From Acephala macrosclerotiorum (taxonomy: Eukaryota; Ascomycota; Leotiomycetes; Helotiales; Mollisiaceae): DNA of 64,000 bases. Made by a program: the position numbers and the translations under genes. The notes under the pieces were generated by a model, which searched no databases, was not told the origin of the DNA, and worked only from the letters and a program-made list of their open reading frames with translations. The first letter of the stretch is position 1. Each line of letters begins with the position of its first letter. The stretch is taken from assembly GCA_014904845.1 (NCBI GenBank), contig MU119237.1:1-64000 (forward strand), in the 5' to 3' direction. Shown here one piece after another: positions 12,601 through 23,933 of this stretch.

Positions 12601-15600
12601 ATTTAATATTAAAATGAATTCGATTTTAAGTAAAATTAATTTTTTTCGAGATTACAATAAATATTTCGAATAAAATAAAAAATATTTGTAATATAAAATT
12701 TGTTCGTAAATTGAGTAATTGATTTGTTATTAAATAAAATATACTAATAATACAAAATAAAATCGAAAATATTTATTTTAATATATAGATATTTTATTAA
12801 TTCTAAAGAGTATTTTTATTTTTTATTGATTTAAAATCAATATTCAATTTCAAATTATTACAAATTAAAAATTTTATATTTTTAATTATTTTATTGGATT
12901 TATAAAAAATAGCAAAGATTCGAAGATTCGAAAAAAAAAATTGTATCGAAAGTCGATATTTCGTTTGTAGTACGCGCGATACTATTTTCGATTTAATAGT
13001 AAAACATATAATTGATTAAATTTTATTTTAAAGTCTTATTAATTACTTCGAACGATAGTCGAGTTTAATTATATACTAATTATAATAATCAATTATAATT
13101 ATAATTACTTTGATTTGATTAAATTAAAATATAATTATAAGTATATTTTTATAATTAAATTATAATTAGATTCTTATAATCTAATTTAATTTAATTATTT
13201 CTTACGCTGAAAAATACTATAAAAATATATTTATTTTAATATTTAAAATAATATAAATATTTAATGTTTTTATATAATTATTATAATTTATAATTTTTTA
13301 TTTTTTATTAATTATAATATTAAATCGTTATAAAAAGTTTTATTCAATTTTATAATACTAATTTTAATTATTTTATAAAAAAATTTATAAAAAATTAAAA
13401 AAAAAAATTTATAAAAATTTAATTTTAAATAAAAAAATTTTTTATTATTATTATTTTAATTTTTAAAATTTACAATTATATTATAATTTTTTTTAAATTA
13501 AATTAATTTTAAAATTAATTTATTTTTAATAATTATATTGTTTTTTATATAAAAATATTAAATTTTAATATATTTAAATATATTTAAAAATTTTATATTC
13601 GTATTAAAATCGATCGTAAAAAAATTATTATAATATAAAATAAAAAAAATAAAAAAAGATTTTTAATAATTTTTAATTATAATTTTTTTAATTAAATTTT
13701 ATTTTATAATTTTTTTTATTATTATAATTTTTATTTTTATTGAATTTTATATTATATTTTATTATTTTTATATTATTTATAAAATTATTTTATTTTTTAA
13801 TATAATTATTTATTTTAAAAATAATTTATAATTGTTTTCGATTTTTTATATAAAATTAAAAAATATATTATAATTTTTAATCGACGTTTTTATTTAATTA
13901 ATTTTTTTTTTTTATAAAAATAATAAATTCGTTTAATTCGAATATTTAAAATCGAATTATAATAATAATTTATTTATATATATTTTTTAATAAATTATAA
14001 AAATACGATTTTCGCGATTTTTTCCAATTTAAAATTTTATATTACGCATATATAATAATACTACAATAGTAGAAGAGAGTTTGATTCAATTAAAAAATAC
14101 TACCACGGATTATATAGTTCGTGACACGTGACTAGACTGGTGCCTGAGGTACCAGTGTATAGAGAAGCAAAACTTCTCGTAACATTTTATAAATATAATA
14201 ATAAAATTTATTTAAAAGATTTATACAAATTTGTAAAAAAAAATTTTAAATAAAAAATAAAAAAATTTATTTTTAAATTTAAAATAAATTTTTTTATATA
14301 AATTTTTTTTAAAATAATTAATATTATAAATTTATTCGAATTAATTTATTATAAATATTAAAAAAAAAAATTTAATATTTATTTATTTAAAATAATTTTT
14401 TTATTATTTAATTATTTTTTTATAATAATTTTATAAATATTTATTTTTTAAAAAGTTTTAAATTTAATAATAATTGTTTTTATTTAATTAAAAACTTTTT
14501 TTTGTTTAAATAAATAATATTTAAAACTTTTATTAATTATATTATTATTTAAAAAAAAATTATAAAAAATTTTAATTTTTAATAATTTATAATTTAATAA
14601 TTTTAAAAATTTATTTATTTAATTCATTTTTAAATTTTTTAATATTAATTTAATATTTAAAAATAATTAAAAAAAATTTAATATAAATTTTAAATAAAAT
14701 ATATATATTTTTAATTTTTTAATTTAAATTTTAATATTTTTATATTTATAATATTAATTAATTTTCGAAATATATTATAATTAATATAATTAAAATATCA
14801 ATATATAAATTTTTATAAAATTTTTATTAATATATTTAAAATAATATTTATTAAATATATAATAATATTATTAATATTATAATATTAATTTAATATAAAA
14901 AATTATAAATATTAAAATTTAAAAAAAATAATAAAATTTAAATTCGTTTAATTAATATTTAAATTAATAAAAATAAAAATTATTTTTTATTAATATAAGT
15001 TTTTATCTATTGAAAATAATAAATAAAATTTTTATATAAACGTTTAATATATTTTTTAATTTTATTTTTAAATAATAATCGAATTAATATTATTATTATT
15101 ATTATTATTATTTACGAATATATATTCGATTTAAAATTTTATTATTAATAATTAATTTTTTAATTATTACGAGTTAAAATTTATAAAATTTAAAACGAAT
15201 TACGAATTTTTTAATTTTTTTAAAAGTATTAAATTTTTTTTATTTAAAGTTCGTTTATTAAATAAATATTTAAATAAAATTAATAATTTTATTATATTTT
15301 TTAAATTTGTTTTAAAAAAATTTAATATTTTAAAAAAAACTAATAAAAAAAATTTATTTTATAATTTGTTATTTACGTTCTTTAAAATAATTTAAATAGT
15401 TTCTTTTCTTAAATCGTAATTTAATCGATTAATATTAAAAAAACCAATTTCGATTTTTTATTATTAATTAATTTAATAATATAAATATTAATAAAAATAA
15501 TTAAATAAAAGTTTTTAAATCGAAAACAATTATTTTTTATAAAAATTTCAAATTTTTTTTATTTGTAAATATAGTATAATATTATAAAAATAAATATTAT

Positions 15601-15706
15601 AAATTTAATCGAAATTATTAAAATTTTTATAACGAATAAAATTAATATTTTAAAATAAAAAAATACGACGATTTTAATAAGCATTTTTCGAGTTTATAAT
15701 CTATTA
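9668..15706. repeat. AT-rich RIP-type isochore
   Basis: Long AT-rich, stop-dense region. The 89-codon open frame at 10801-11070 (minus) is low-complexity and not a credible gene. Runs of alternating AATTAT units occur at about 9778-9832. A block containing CTTTGATTTGATTA lies at both about 9738 and 13107, again pointing to decayed repeat copies. No RNA gene was recognised. Confidence 0.8.
14095..14182. other. Small hairpin-bearing island within the isochore
   Basis: About 90 bp of mixed composition in otherwise pure A/T. It holds CACGTGACTAGAC (14125-14137), then an inverted repeat with arms CTGGTGCC and GGTACCAG, then a second with arms GAGAAG and CTTCTC. Similar CACGTG/CTAG motifs occur at 28217, 30855 and 59716. 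It could be the end of a mobile element. This is inference from structure only. Confidence 0.4.
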
Positions 15707-15842
15707 ATTTGAGTAATATATTCGATAGTTTTAATAATCTGGTTGATTGATTAAAGTGATGAGATCTAACTAGGTGCGAGAATATTATATTTATTGCAGT
15801 GCTTACTCAGCACTAAAACCACTCGAAAGTCTAACAAATCCA
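15707..15842 (+). repeat. 135-bp repeat block, copy 2 (less mutated), at the isochore edge
   Basis: This is the partner of 9532-9667. It keeps G and C at most positions where the first copy has A and T (for example GTGCGAG here against GTACGAA there). It ends where normal-composition DNA begins, so it marks the left boundary of the gene island. Confidence 0.75.
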
Positions 15843-16221
15843 ACCATCCACAACCACCCAAAATCACATCCACTACAACTCCCAGTTCTACCGTCTCCTC
15901 CCATCTAGCACGAAAAGCTCGAAATCTGATCATCAATTGCACACCCTTTGGAAAGATGAAAAAGTTTCCCTTGCAATCCGCATCCACGTATGCCTGGCAA
16001 CTGGTCCATTGATCGCCAGCAATGGAAGAGATGGCGTCGTTGAAGTTAGCTGATACGTCAGTACAGGTACCGTACGCGCCATTGATTTCGAAGCAGTTGC
16101 CTTCGATGTTGGGGCCGATGCAGGTCTGGATGTTGTATTTTCCGCGGATGGTGGTTGAGGATTCTGAGTTCGAGTGAAGCTTAGAGATTGAACTAGTTGG
16201 TGTGCGAATGATGTCCCTCGG
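15766..16221 (-). pseudogene. Relic of a small cysteine-containing secreted-type protein (beta/gamma-crystallin or inhibitor I36-like)
   Basis: A minus-strand frame is open from just after a TAA at 16222-16224 down to a stop at 15766-15768, about 151 codons, but has no start codon or signal peptide in frame. Its first half reads like a mature small secreted protein. It has four cysteines in a short span, the motif NFNDAISSI, and then WTSCQAYVDADCKGNFF. NFND-x-x-SSI with flanking cysteines resembles fungal small secreted proteins of the crystallin or peptidase-inhibitor I36 type; that assignment is from memory of the family pattern. The second half (after about 15965) looks unrelated and runs into the repeat block. 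I infer that the 5' exon with the signal peptide is lost or lies upstream in another frame, and that the 3' end is disrupted. Confidence 0.4.
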
Positions 16222-16945
16222 TTAGGTCGTTGAGGTTCTTATATCTTCCTCTCTTCATCTCAACTCTAGTCCTAGTCGAACCTCGAAAAATTATTCCCTT
16301 TAATTGAGAGCAAGGCTTCGCCGAAATTGTACGTTGAATCCATTCTCCTGAGGCTGTACCGCTGATATTTGACAGTTTCGGGAATAAGCTGGCATAGCAT
16401 GAGGCTGAATCTGGGGAGCGAGCCTAGCGCTTACTGCCATTTTTGTGCCCCAACCTCGCAACAGTGCAGCGATTCGATGGAATAGTTTTAACCATCTCGG
16501 CTCCTGTGGCTCGGATTTGTACTCGATCATGGACTAATCAGAGACTATGCGTTGCTCTGCAGGCTTTTAATGTCTCTGTCGAGGAAGTTTCAAGGCAGAT
16601 GCAGCACCTAGTTCAGCAATCCAAAAGAAGGGATTCTCCATGCTTGGATTTTCAGCCTCATCAAGACTGCTTTGCAATTGGGTCGTTGCGCGAGTCGTGC
16701 AGCAAGGCTAATTACGACTGAGATTGAGTCAAAGCCCGAGAGCTCGAGCGTCCTGGATATTGAACAGCGTCAAAATGTAGGTAATGAGGACTTCACTCTC
16801 ACCTACTCTCATAATTTTGACTTGTCACGAATTTCTTGGGTTTCCTCGCCTCTTCTGCTGTACATTCATTCACGTTCACATTCAGACAAGGGGTTAATGT
16901 CAGTTGAGACATGGGACCACATAGCGGTGCCACCGGCCTCATTAA

Positions 16946-16972
16946 GGGGGTGGGGTGCCTGCCCCACCCCCC
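16946..16972. repeat. GC-rich perfect inverted repeat
   Basis: Arms GGGGGTGGGG and CCCCACCCCC enclose the 6-nt loop TGCCTG. It can form a very stable hairpin, and the G-runs could also support a quadruplex. It lies just upstream of a TATA-like element. Such a sequence is out of place in this AT-leaning neighbourhood and may be a mobile-element end or a promoter feature. Confidence 0.6.
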
Positions 16973-16980
16973 CTATTTTG

Positions 16981-16990
16981 TATATAAAGG
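16981..16990 (+). promoter_or_regulatory. TATA-like element
   Basis: TATATAAAGG lies 9 bp after the GC-rich hairpin and about 330 bp upstream of the candidate ATG at 17308. It matches the usual TATA consensus. Whether it is used is not shown by the sequence. Confidence 0.35.
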
Positions 16991-17307
16991 CCTTCTGTAG
17001 CCCTTTTCACCACCAATGCAGTCTTTACCAAGCAACTGACAGTTAAGGTGTACTGCCGGTTGCAGCTTTTCAGAGGCGCATTCCTCGCTCAATAGGCGAA
17101 GTTTCTTTGGGATTTTCATAATTCCGAAGCAAGTACTTAGTGTGCACTTACCCTTTTGAATCCTTAATACGCGCTTTTCTTTCCCAATGCTTGGTGTGCT
17201 CTTTCCTTCACAAGCTTGGTATGCACCTTCCCTTTTTGAATGAAACAGTTACATTTTGAGAATCTTGATTCATCATCATGATTGCTGCACTGGAACACCT
17301 GTCGCAA

Positions 17308-17949
17308 TGACACCACCTTCAGATGCCGAAGTTCAGCGAATCCTGAGCATGGAGGGCAAAGATTTCATTCGACTGATTCGAAACACGGTAGCTCATCCCC
17401 GTCCTTATCGCATTCCGACATGGCAGCAGAGATACTGATCAACGTACAGGATGTCCCGACCCTTTCTCGAGCACAAGAGGTCTATTCAAGGAGTATCCAC
17501 AACAGATTCTTGGAGATCATGGCCTGCCTGACAGTCCTAGTACCTTCACGATCCGCCCAGCTATATCTGAAGAAATGCTAACTCTTCAATATTAGCCCGG
17601 ACCCTTCGACGTCCGAGTATCGACAAGACCAATCAATGTCGTCGTCGTCATCGGCCCGGAAGAAGCTACACAAGAGCAGCTCGAGTGTGCGGTTTGGGAG
17701 GCTATGACTAGCTTTGCGATCGCGGCGGGCAACACATACGAAACATTCAGACACGTTGCCTACGGCGTGCATGCTGCGAGGTTGTTGTTGTCGACCCTCG
17801 AGAGACAAGGTGTCGAGAATGCGAAAGTGGAGGAGGTGGTGAAGCATTTTCTTCCACGGACAACATTTGATAATGGCATGCTCAGGATGGAATTTCAGGA
17901 GTGTAACAAGTTGATATTCCCGATTACCTTTGTGTTGTATTTCGAGTGA
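17308..17949 (+). CDS. Unrecognised multi-exon gene or gene relic
   Basis: I do not recognise this protein. An ATG at 17308 opens a frame beginning MTPPSDAEVQRILSMEGKDF that ends at a stop at 17438. In a different phase, about 17412-17581 reads openly, through LFKEYPQQILGDHGLPDS to TLQY and then TAG. That TAG can serve as an intron acceptor, because the frame continues as PGPFDVRVSTRPINVVVVIG and runs through EQLECAVWEAMTSFAIAAGN to a stop at 17949. The last part looks like genuine protein, with a hydrophobic beta-strand-like run followed by helical sequence. I could not find one set of GT-AG introns that joins the first piece to the rest without a phase clash. It may therefore be a missed splice pattern or a frameshifted relic. 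The C-terminal segment from about 17596 is the best supported. Confidence 0.35.
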
Positions 17950-18795
17950 AGATGCCTTTGTGTCTTCATGCAAGAGATGGCTGAGAAATTCCTGTGCTGG
18001 AGATTGGGGGACGAAGAATACCGCAGCAATTGAATGGAAGTATTTTTCGAAGTGGAAGGGTTATTCGCCACTTGTACTCTACATTGTTGTTTTGTCCTTT
18101 AGTACTTGCACCGTCCTTCAATGTACCAAATCCGCAGAAGACTCGGATACCTTTGGAGGACGTGTTGTGCAGACAGGCAATCAAGTCTTGAGTTTGGCTC
18201 ACCGGCTTTTGCGGGGGGACCCTCGCAGGTTGATGATGAGATTTTGGCAGGATCCACAGATTCCTTTAGAAGGAAATGAGAGGACTTCAAAGGGTTTCTC
18301 CAGATTCAAACTAGCTTTGAAGGGGGGGGGGGTCCAAAGTGGCACCTGCACCCCCCAGATAGACACGTTGGACTGTGAAGTTGCTTCTAGTCCCTCCTTC
18401 GAGAAACCCCGGGAGAAATCCTCCGGATTTGACGGAGTTAAAAATTTCCCTACCTCGGCTGGAACCATAACTTCGAACCACAACACCCTGACGGAAGAAA
18501 CATTCGAGGAACGGATTTTTAAGATTACACAGATGTTAGAAATGCCGGGGACTCACTTTTCGAGCATCATAGTTAGTGTAAAGTTGCGCCGCTGTTGCAG
18601 TTGCTGGTGACTTCTCCTTGATTCAAGTCAGTTGAAAAACACCGAAGTTCTCAAGTTTTGAGGTATAAAGTACTTCTGCTTCTCCAGTTCACCAAGAAGG
18701 CTTGAACTCATTTCATGAAAAGTACTTTTTGTTTCCCTGCTCAACTCTTCCCAGCTTACCGCTGAAATCCTTACTTGGAAAATGAAACAAAGGAG
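17950..18795. other. Region without a supported gene
   Basis: A long open frame (17930-18610, 226 codons, plus) exists, but the opposite strand and other phases are also open here, and no domain is recognisable. A run of nine or more G lies at about 18324-18333, followed by CCCCCC near 18350. These are poor grounds for a gene call. Confidence 0.35.
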
Positions 18796-19450
18796 ATGGC
18801 ATCACCATTGAAGCCGATCAAAGTCTGGGGTCAGGTCGGCGCCAATCCACCTAATGTCGCCATCCTCTTGGAAGAACTCGGCATTCCATATGAAGTGATC
18901 CCTATCTCTTTTGCGGATGTTAAGAAGCCCGATTACCTCGCTATTAACCCTAATGATCGCTTGCCATCCATCCACAACCCAGATACCGACATCACACTCT
19001 GGGAGTCCCGTGCTGTATTCAAGTCAGTTGAGTTTCGCGCCAGGAACGCCACAGTCATGGCATGCAATACAGTGGCTTTTCTTTCAAGTAGCAGGACAAG
19101 GCCTATACTACGGACAGGCGCCCTAGTTCAAGAAGCTCCCTAAGAGCAGTTGCCTAGTGCCATCGAGCGCTATACTAAAGAAGTCAATCGGGTGTCAGGA
19201 GTTTTGGACGGATATCTAGCTCAGCAGAAAAAGAAATACGTTGGCAGTGAGGGACCATGGCTCGTGGGGAACAAGATTTCCTATGCGGATCTTGCGCTCG
19301 TCCTGTGGCAGGCGGGGGTCACTTTGATACTGGGAAAGGATGAGTATGATGAGGATAATTTCCCGCATTTGAAGAAGTGGCTTGGTAAGATGACTTCGTA
19401 GATCGAAGACGGTGAAACCCATCCTTGAGCGTGCGAAGACGGCCTCCTAA
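18796..19450 (+). pseudogene. Glutathione S-transferase pseudogene
   Basis: The frame from ATG 18796 gives a clear GST N-terminal (thioredoxin-fold) domain: KVWGQVGANPPNVAILLEEL, then the cis-proline and Glu-Ser region around NDRLPSIHNP and LWESRA. After about 19018 the family continuation appears one phase over, as LSFAPGTPQSWHAIQWLFFQ. The expected linker helix is missing, and the frame then hits TAG at the position of a usual Trp. The C-terminal all-helical domain resumes in the first phase after a TAA (from 19150: LPSAIERYTKEVNRVSGVLD, then KISYADLALVLWQAG). Its last 15 or so residues (KPILERAKTAS) lie in a third phase, ending at 19448-19450. So there is a deletion or shift, a nonsense codon and at least two further frameshifts. 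Intact relatives are cytosolic fungal GSTs acting on electrophiles and peroxides. This copy cannot encode a whole enzyme. Confidence 0.85.
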
Positions 19451-20543
19451 CATATACTGATTTACAACTTCCGTTCCTGCTTGGGAATTCTTCCAGAAAT
19501 AAGTAGATACTCTTTTGACTAAAATGTCTGCATCCGGCTTGAAGGACCACGTGCTGCCGAGATGGCGGATTGAGGAAATCTGCTCGTGAATGGACTCATA
19601 TTCCGAAGAATTTTAAATGCATTGGCCTAAAGGAGCAGAGATGTTTAGTTTCAATTATTATGGAATTCCTGATCATTTCCCAAGAGGGGAATTTGGGATT
19701 GAAAATTAGTAAAAGTAGCGCCTGATACGAGTTCAACAATAACGTTAATACCTATGCAAGGAAAATACCTCGCTCAACTTGACTACAGGCGAACGAGATC
19801 ATCGTGGCGATGTGCTCAAATGTGAAAAATTGAGAGCGATTCAGAAGATCGAAGGCGCGTGGGACTGCATTTCCCTAGAAATGAAGCTTCTCAAAAAGGA
19901 CGTGCCCAAAAACGACTTTCCTTTCGATGAAGAAGGTTTCCTAAGATGAGCTTCACCCCTGATCTGACAAGATTGAGACCTATTCCATGTGACCCTTTTC
20001 GACACCGAAAAATGCTGAAGGAAGTCCTGTCAACTACCCATCATCCGGCACCCGGCACCGCAAGAAATTGAAAGATCATGGGACACCAGGGATAAGGAAC
20101 AGCTTGCCATCCGCAAACCGGTGCCTCCCCGACTTCCGCGTTGGCCACCTGAACACTCGCCTCGCCACGTCGCGTCGGGTCGCACTCGGTAACTCTAGCG
20201 AGCCCCTTTATGCAGGAACTCCACCTCCAAAATTTCGGAACCTCATTGGGCTCGCCCTTTTTTACACCTATCGGATTGATTCTAGAAAAGGCTAGAGCGT
20301 CACGAAATTGACAGTGGATTTCTGCTCCAAAGTTCTCCAAGTGGCTTATCGCGTGATTACTTGTGGGGAGTAGTGGGGAGGGCTAGCGAGCTGGCTTTCA
20401 ATAACTTTATCGTTGCCCCTCTACCATATTTTGTATGAACTTCATGTTCAGCAACATTCTCCAATCTCATCTGCCTATTTTTGAAATATCTTAGAATCTC
20501 GTTCCCTCTTCGAAGTTTCTAAGTGCTTATATCCGAACTCGAC
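19451..20543. other. Intergenic region, nothing recognised
   Basis: About 1.1 kb between the GST relic and the aldolase gene. Open frames on both strands at 20041-20340 overlap each other and have no recognisable domains. The last 200 bp should hold the promoter of the aldolase gene. No clear TATA box was seen. Confidence 0.4.
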
Positions 20544-21685
20544 ATGACGGTAACCAATGGTACAAATGGCTCGAAGGTCGGAAAGCCATTTCCTCCAGGC
20601 GTTCACGTTCCAAGTTTGACATGGTTCCGCGACACTCCAGAACAGGAGATTGATTGGGATGTTCAAAGAAAGCATCTCAGCTTCTTGATCGAATCTGGAC
20701 TTCACGGAAGTACGTTCTCCTCAGTACCCCACCTCCGTTGACCAAATTCTTACAAACATCCCCACAGTCGTCATCGCCGGTACCAACGGCGAAGCCGTAA
20801 CTCTAAGCTCAACAGAGAAAGCTCAGTTAGTGAAGACTACACGAGAGCTCGCCATTGAGCTTGGCCGTCCCGACTTGACTGTCATTCTCGGCTGTGGCGG
20901 AGGTTCAACACAGCAAGTTATTGCTAAGACCAAACTAGCCAAGGAGTCAGGAGCGGATTTCGCGCTCGTCCTTGTCCCAAGTTATTTCCACTTCGCCATG
21001 AACGAGGATGCCATCATCGCATTTTTCGAAGAGGTTTGTTTCTCACATATCCTCCTTTAGATCTTGGCTGACTTTGTGCCCACAGCTTGCTTCAACAAGC
21101 CCTGTTCCAGTGTTGATTTATAACTTCCCTGGTGTCTCTTCTGGTCTTGATTGTAACTCAGAGATACTTGAGAGACTGGGCCACCACCCAAATATCGTTG
21201 GTGTGAAGTTGACTTGTGGTGGTATTGCCAAGGTTGCTCGCGTGAGATCGAGATTTGTGCCAGAGACTTTCTGTGCGCTTGCTGGACAAAGTGACTGGCT
21301 TTTGCCTGCTATCTCATGTGGTGGGACTGGGACCATTACTGGACTCGCAAATATCTACCCAAAAGTTTGTATGCTCTTTAATGCATGACCAACACTGTAC
21401 TGACGAAGTTGGCAGTCATGCATCGAGTTGTACAAGCTCGCCGTAAGTGGAAGCAAGGAGGCAGAGCAAGCTCAGATTGACCTTGCAGCTGTTGAATGGG
21501 GTTTTGCAAAGGGTGGAATCAACGGCACGAAGTGGGTGGTTGCTCAGTACTTGGGATATCCTGAGTCTAGCTGCCATACTCGTCGTCCGTATCCTAGATA
21601 CAGTGATGCGAAAAAGCAGGCCTGGATCATGGAGACGATGAGACCTTTGGAGGCGAAGGAGAACAGCTTGAAGAAAGGGGTATGA
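20544..21685 (+). CDS. DHDPS-family class I aldolase (2-keto-3-deoxy sugar acid or hydroxy-oxoglutarate type)
   Basis: Four exons, 20544-20709, 20768-21033, 21086-21364 and 21416-21685, join without phase clash into 326 aa. The start is the first ATG of the MTVTNGTNGSK frame. The protein is a TIM-barrel aldolase of the DapA/HOGA1 superfamily. GTNGEAVTLSSTEK (about 60-73) corresponds to the GTTGE substrate loop. VLIYNFPG carries the conserved Tyr (Tyr156). NIVGVKLTCGG carries the Schiff-base lysine (Lys185). Fungal members cleave 2-keto-3-deoxy sugar acids (such as L-threo-3-deoxy-hexulosonate in galacturonate breakdown) or 4-hydroxy-2-oxoglutarate; the exact substrate cannot be read from motifs. 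The next three genes (regulator, ribokinase, sugar permease) are on the same strand, which supports a catabolic role. No signal peptide is seen, so it is probably cytosolic. The introns are 58, 52 and 51 nt. Confidence 0.88.
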
Positions 21686-21992
21686 ATTTGATAAATGAAT
21701 TAATGATATAGGCGTCATGGAGGTATGGCATAACATAGAACTTCCAGAAATAGATTGTTTGAGACTCATGGAGATGGGACTGGACGTGGAATTTAGTGAT
21801 GGAAAGCGCTGGAGAATTAGTGTCTGAAGCCTGAAGCATGCACGAGCCACACAAAGAGCGCAGCTAGCCACTTTCAGCCTAGTACCCCACACCCCACTTC
21901 CAACTTCATTTTTCTCCCCCTTTTCAATTTGCATCCCCATACCACTTATCGACCACCAACCACGACGGCGCTGTACAGCAAGCAGGGATGGT

Positions 21993-23933
21993 ATGGCCTC
22001 TGTCACCAACTCCTCTCCCAGAGAGCCCGGCTCAGGAACCGGATCCAACCTGACTCGTAGGGCACCGAGGTCAAAGGCCGGATGCCTCACTTGTCGAAGA
22101 CGGAAGGTGCGATGCAATGAACAGAAACCTCGATGCTCACATTGCGAGCGTCTGAATCTTCAATGTACTTGGAGACCAGTCACAAGGCAAATGTCTGAAA
22201 GTGGCAATGCTGAACAAGCGGGTATCAATCTGGGGAACGAAAACCTATCAACCACTCCTGGCAATCCCGTGCTGAATGGTTCGAGGCAGGCTACAGTTGA
22301 TGGCTCGTTCAACGATATGTTCGATTATGCAAGTTTCATGTGGGATCATGAGTTGCAAAGCGGCACTATGCAGCCAACCCGCTGGCGGGATCTGGGGTTT
22401 CCAGACATTGATGTTCTAGCACAAGCAGATGAAATGGTGAGTGATGAGCTTCTCCGTTGGCTTCAAATCACGCGAGGCCCCAAACAATAATGCAAGGCTA
22501 ATACAGTCACAGGAAGAATCACAATCTATGAACTCCTCATCACTCTTGTTTAGTGACCGGAACCCAAATCCTCATAATTCCACTTCCTCTTTGGAACATT
22601 CAAACTTCAGTGAAAACTCAAGGACTGGATTCGATCTCTTAAATCACAATAGTGATTCTTTCGAAGAGCGGATGCTCAAAGATTATTTCATCAAGACAGT
22701 AGTACCACCGATCATAGCCCAAGTTGAAACGCAGCTGAGATGGTCATCCATGCGGCAGATATTGATCTCAATGTCGAATACCTCAGCCATGGTTCACTAC
22801 GCTATCTTAGCATTCTCAGAGCTTCTCTTAGGGCGAAAGTCCCGTGGTCGGCCACCAAAGTATCAGAAGTGGTACGACAGTGCGAGATTGGAGCTGTCGA
22901 GACAGCGAACAGAAGGAATCTTTTCAGGAGCTAGTCCTTCATCAACCACTTTCGAACACATCCTTGCAGCACTGTTCTTCCTCAGTTATATCGATTTGTT
23001 GGAGGGGAGAATCGTAGATGCGCATACGAACCTGAAAGAAGCCTACGAGACTTTTCAAGCAGCGGACAAATCTCAATTGAGAATGGTCAGCAAGCGTCTC
23101 ATCTCTTGGATGCGTCTTCTAGATGCCCGAGCTGTCACCGCTGGCGGAGAGGGTCTCTTCCTATCAGACAACGATGATATTGTCGCGCAGCCTTCGCCGG
23201 CAAGCACCGAGATGACCGAAGCCGGTGGTAATACCAATGAAGTCTGCGAAGCCAATGTCGAAGATGTTCTGTTTGACACACTCTACCAACCCGGTTTCTT
23301 CTTTTTCCAACGAATCCAATCATTTATGGGTCGCATTTCGAAGATAGACCCATGGCACCGTTCCCGCGGCACTGTTGAAGATGAGACGGAGGTCATGAGT
23401 ATTGCGGCTAGGATCTCACGAGATTTGGGCAACCTCTGGGATTCTCGCCCTCCGCTGATGGATTATGCGCTAAACGGCAAGCTAACACCGGCACACATTT
23501 CCCCTAGCCTAGTCTTCACGATCACAAGAACATTTCGAACTTACTTTGCAAATTACAATGCATCCAAAATCCACCACATCGCGTCGCCTACAAACATCTG
23601 CCACTATCGGCTGATACTGAGAAGGCCATTTCGAACATTCGGAACACGGCTCAGTTGATGGTTGAGGTTGGCGCTGCATCAGGACCAGAACAGGAAATGC
23701 TACCCGTCAACATGTTGTGGCCTCTCTTGATGTGGGGAACTGAGGAAAATGATCCCGAGGCAAGAGGATGGATCGCTATTCAGATAAATAATATGGAGCA
23801 AGTCGCTACGAATGCAAAAGTCACGGCACAAGTGCTTATGGAAGTGCAAAAGAGGCAAGACGCCTCAAAGACAAGAGTGGATGTCAGAACCGTCATGCAC
23901 GATATATTCAACTCTTGCTTTGCCATCGTATGA
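21993..23933 (+). pseudogene. Zn(II)2Cys6 transcription factor with a single frameshift
   Basis: Exon 1 (21993-22436) encodes the binuclear zinc cluster with cysteines at residues 31, 34, 41, 48, 51 and 58 (CLTCRRRKVRCNEQKPRCSH and on). An intron follows, with donor GTGAGT at 22437 and acceptor at 22506 or 22512. Exon 2 encodes a fungal-specific regulatory domain (Fungal_trans_2 style) to about residue RTYFANYNASKIH near 23573. There the frame slips by one base. The continuation (HRVAYKHLP, TAQLMVEVGAASGPEQEMLP, VNMLWPLLMWG, ending SCFAIV) is intact in another phase to the stop at 23931-23933. One missing base near 23574-23578 explains this, since the residues on both sides are those expected. 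It is either a disabled allele or a base-calling error; everything else in the gene is intact. Its place between an aldolase and a sugar kinase suggests a pathway-specific activator of its neighbours. Confidence 0.85.

Larger units (their letters stand above)
16225..17250. other. Region without a supported gene
   Basis: Several overlapping open frames of 76-124 codons exist on both strands (for example 16443-16721 and 16672-17046 on plus), but they overlap in different phases and show no recognised domain. A GC-rich palindrome and a TATA-like sequence near 16950-16990 are listed separately. The stretch may contain remnants of one decayed gene on the plus strand. Confidence 0.4.

Noticed and set aside
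16443..17046. Two overlapping open frames of 92 and 124 codons
   Set aside because: They overlap in different phases with no recognisable motif, and the second runs through the GC palindrome and TATA sequence.
17930..18610. 226-codon plus-strand open frame
   Set aside because: Other phases and the opposite strand are open over the same stretch, no domain is visible and there is a long G-run in the middle. It may be chance or part of a decayed gene.
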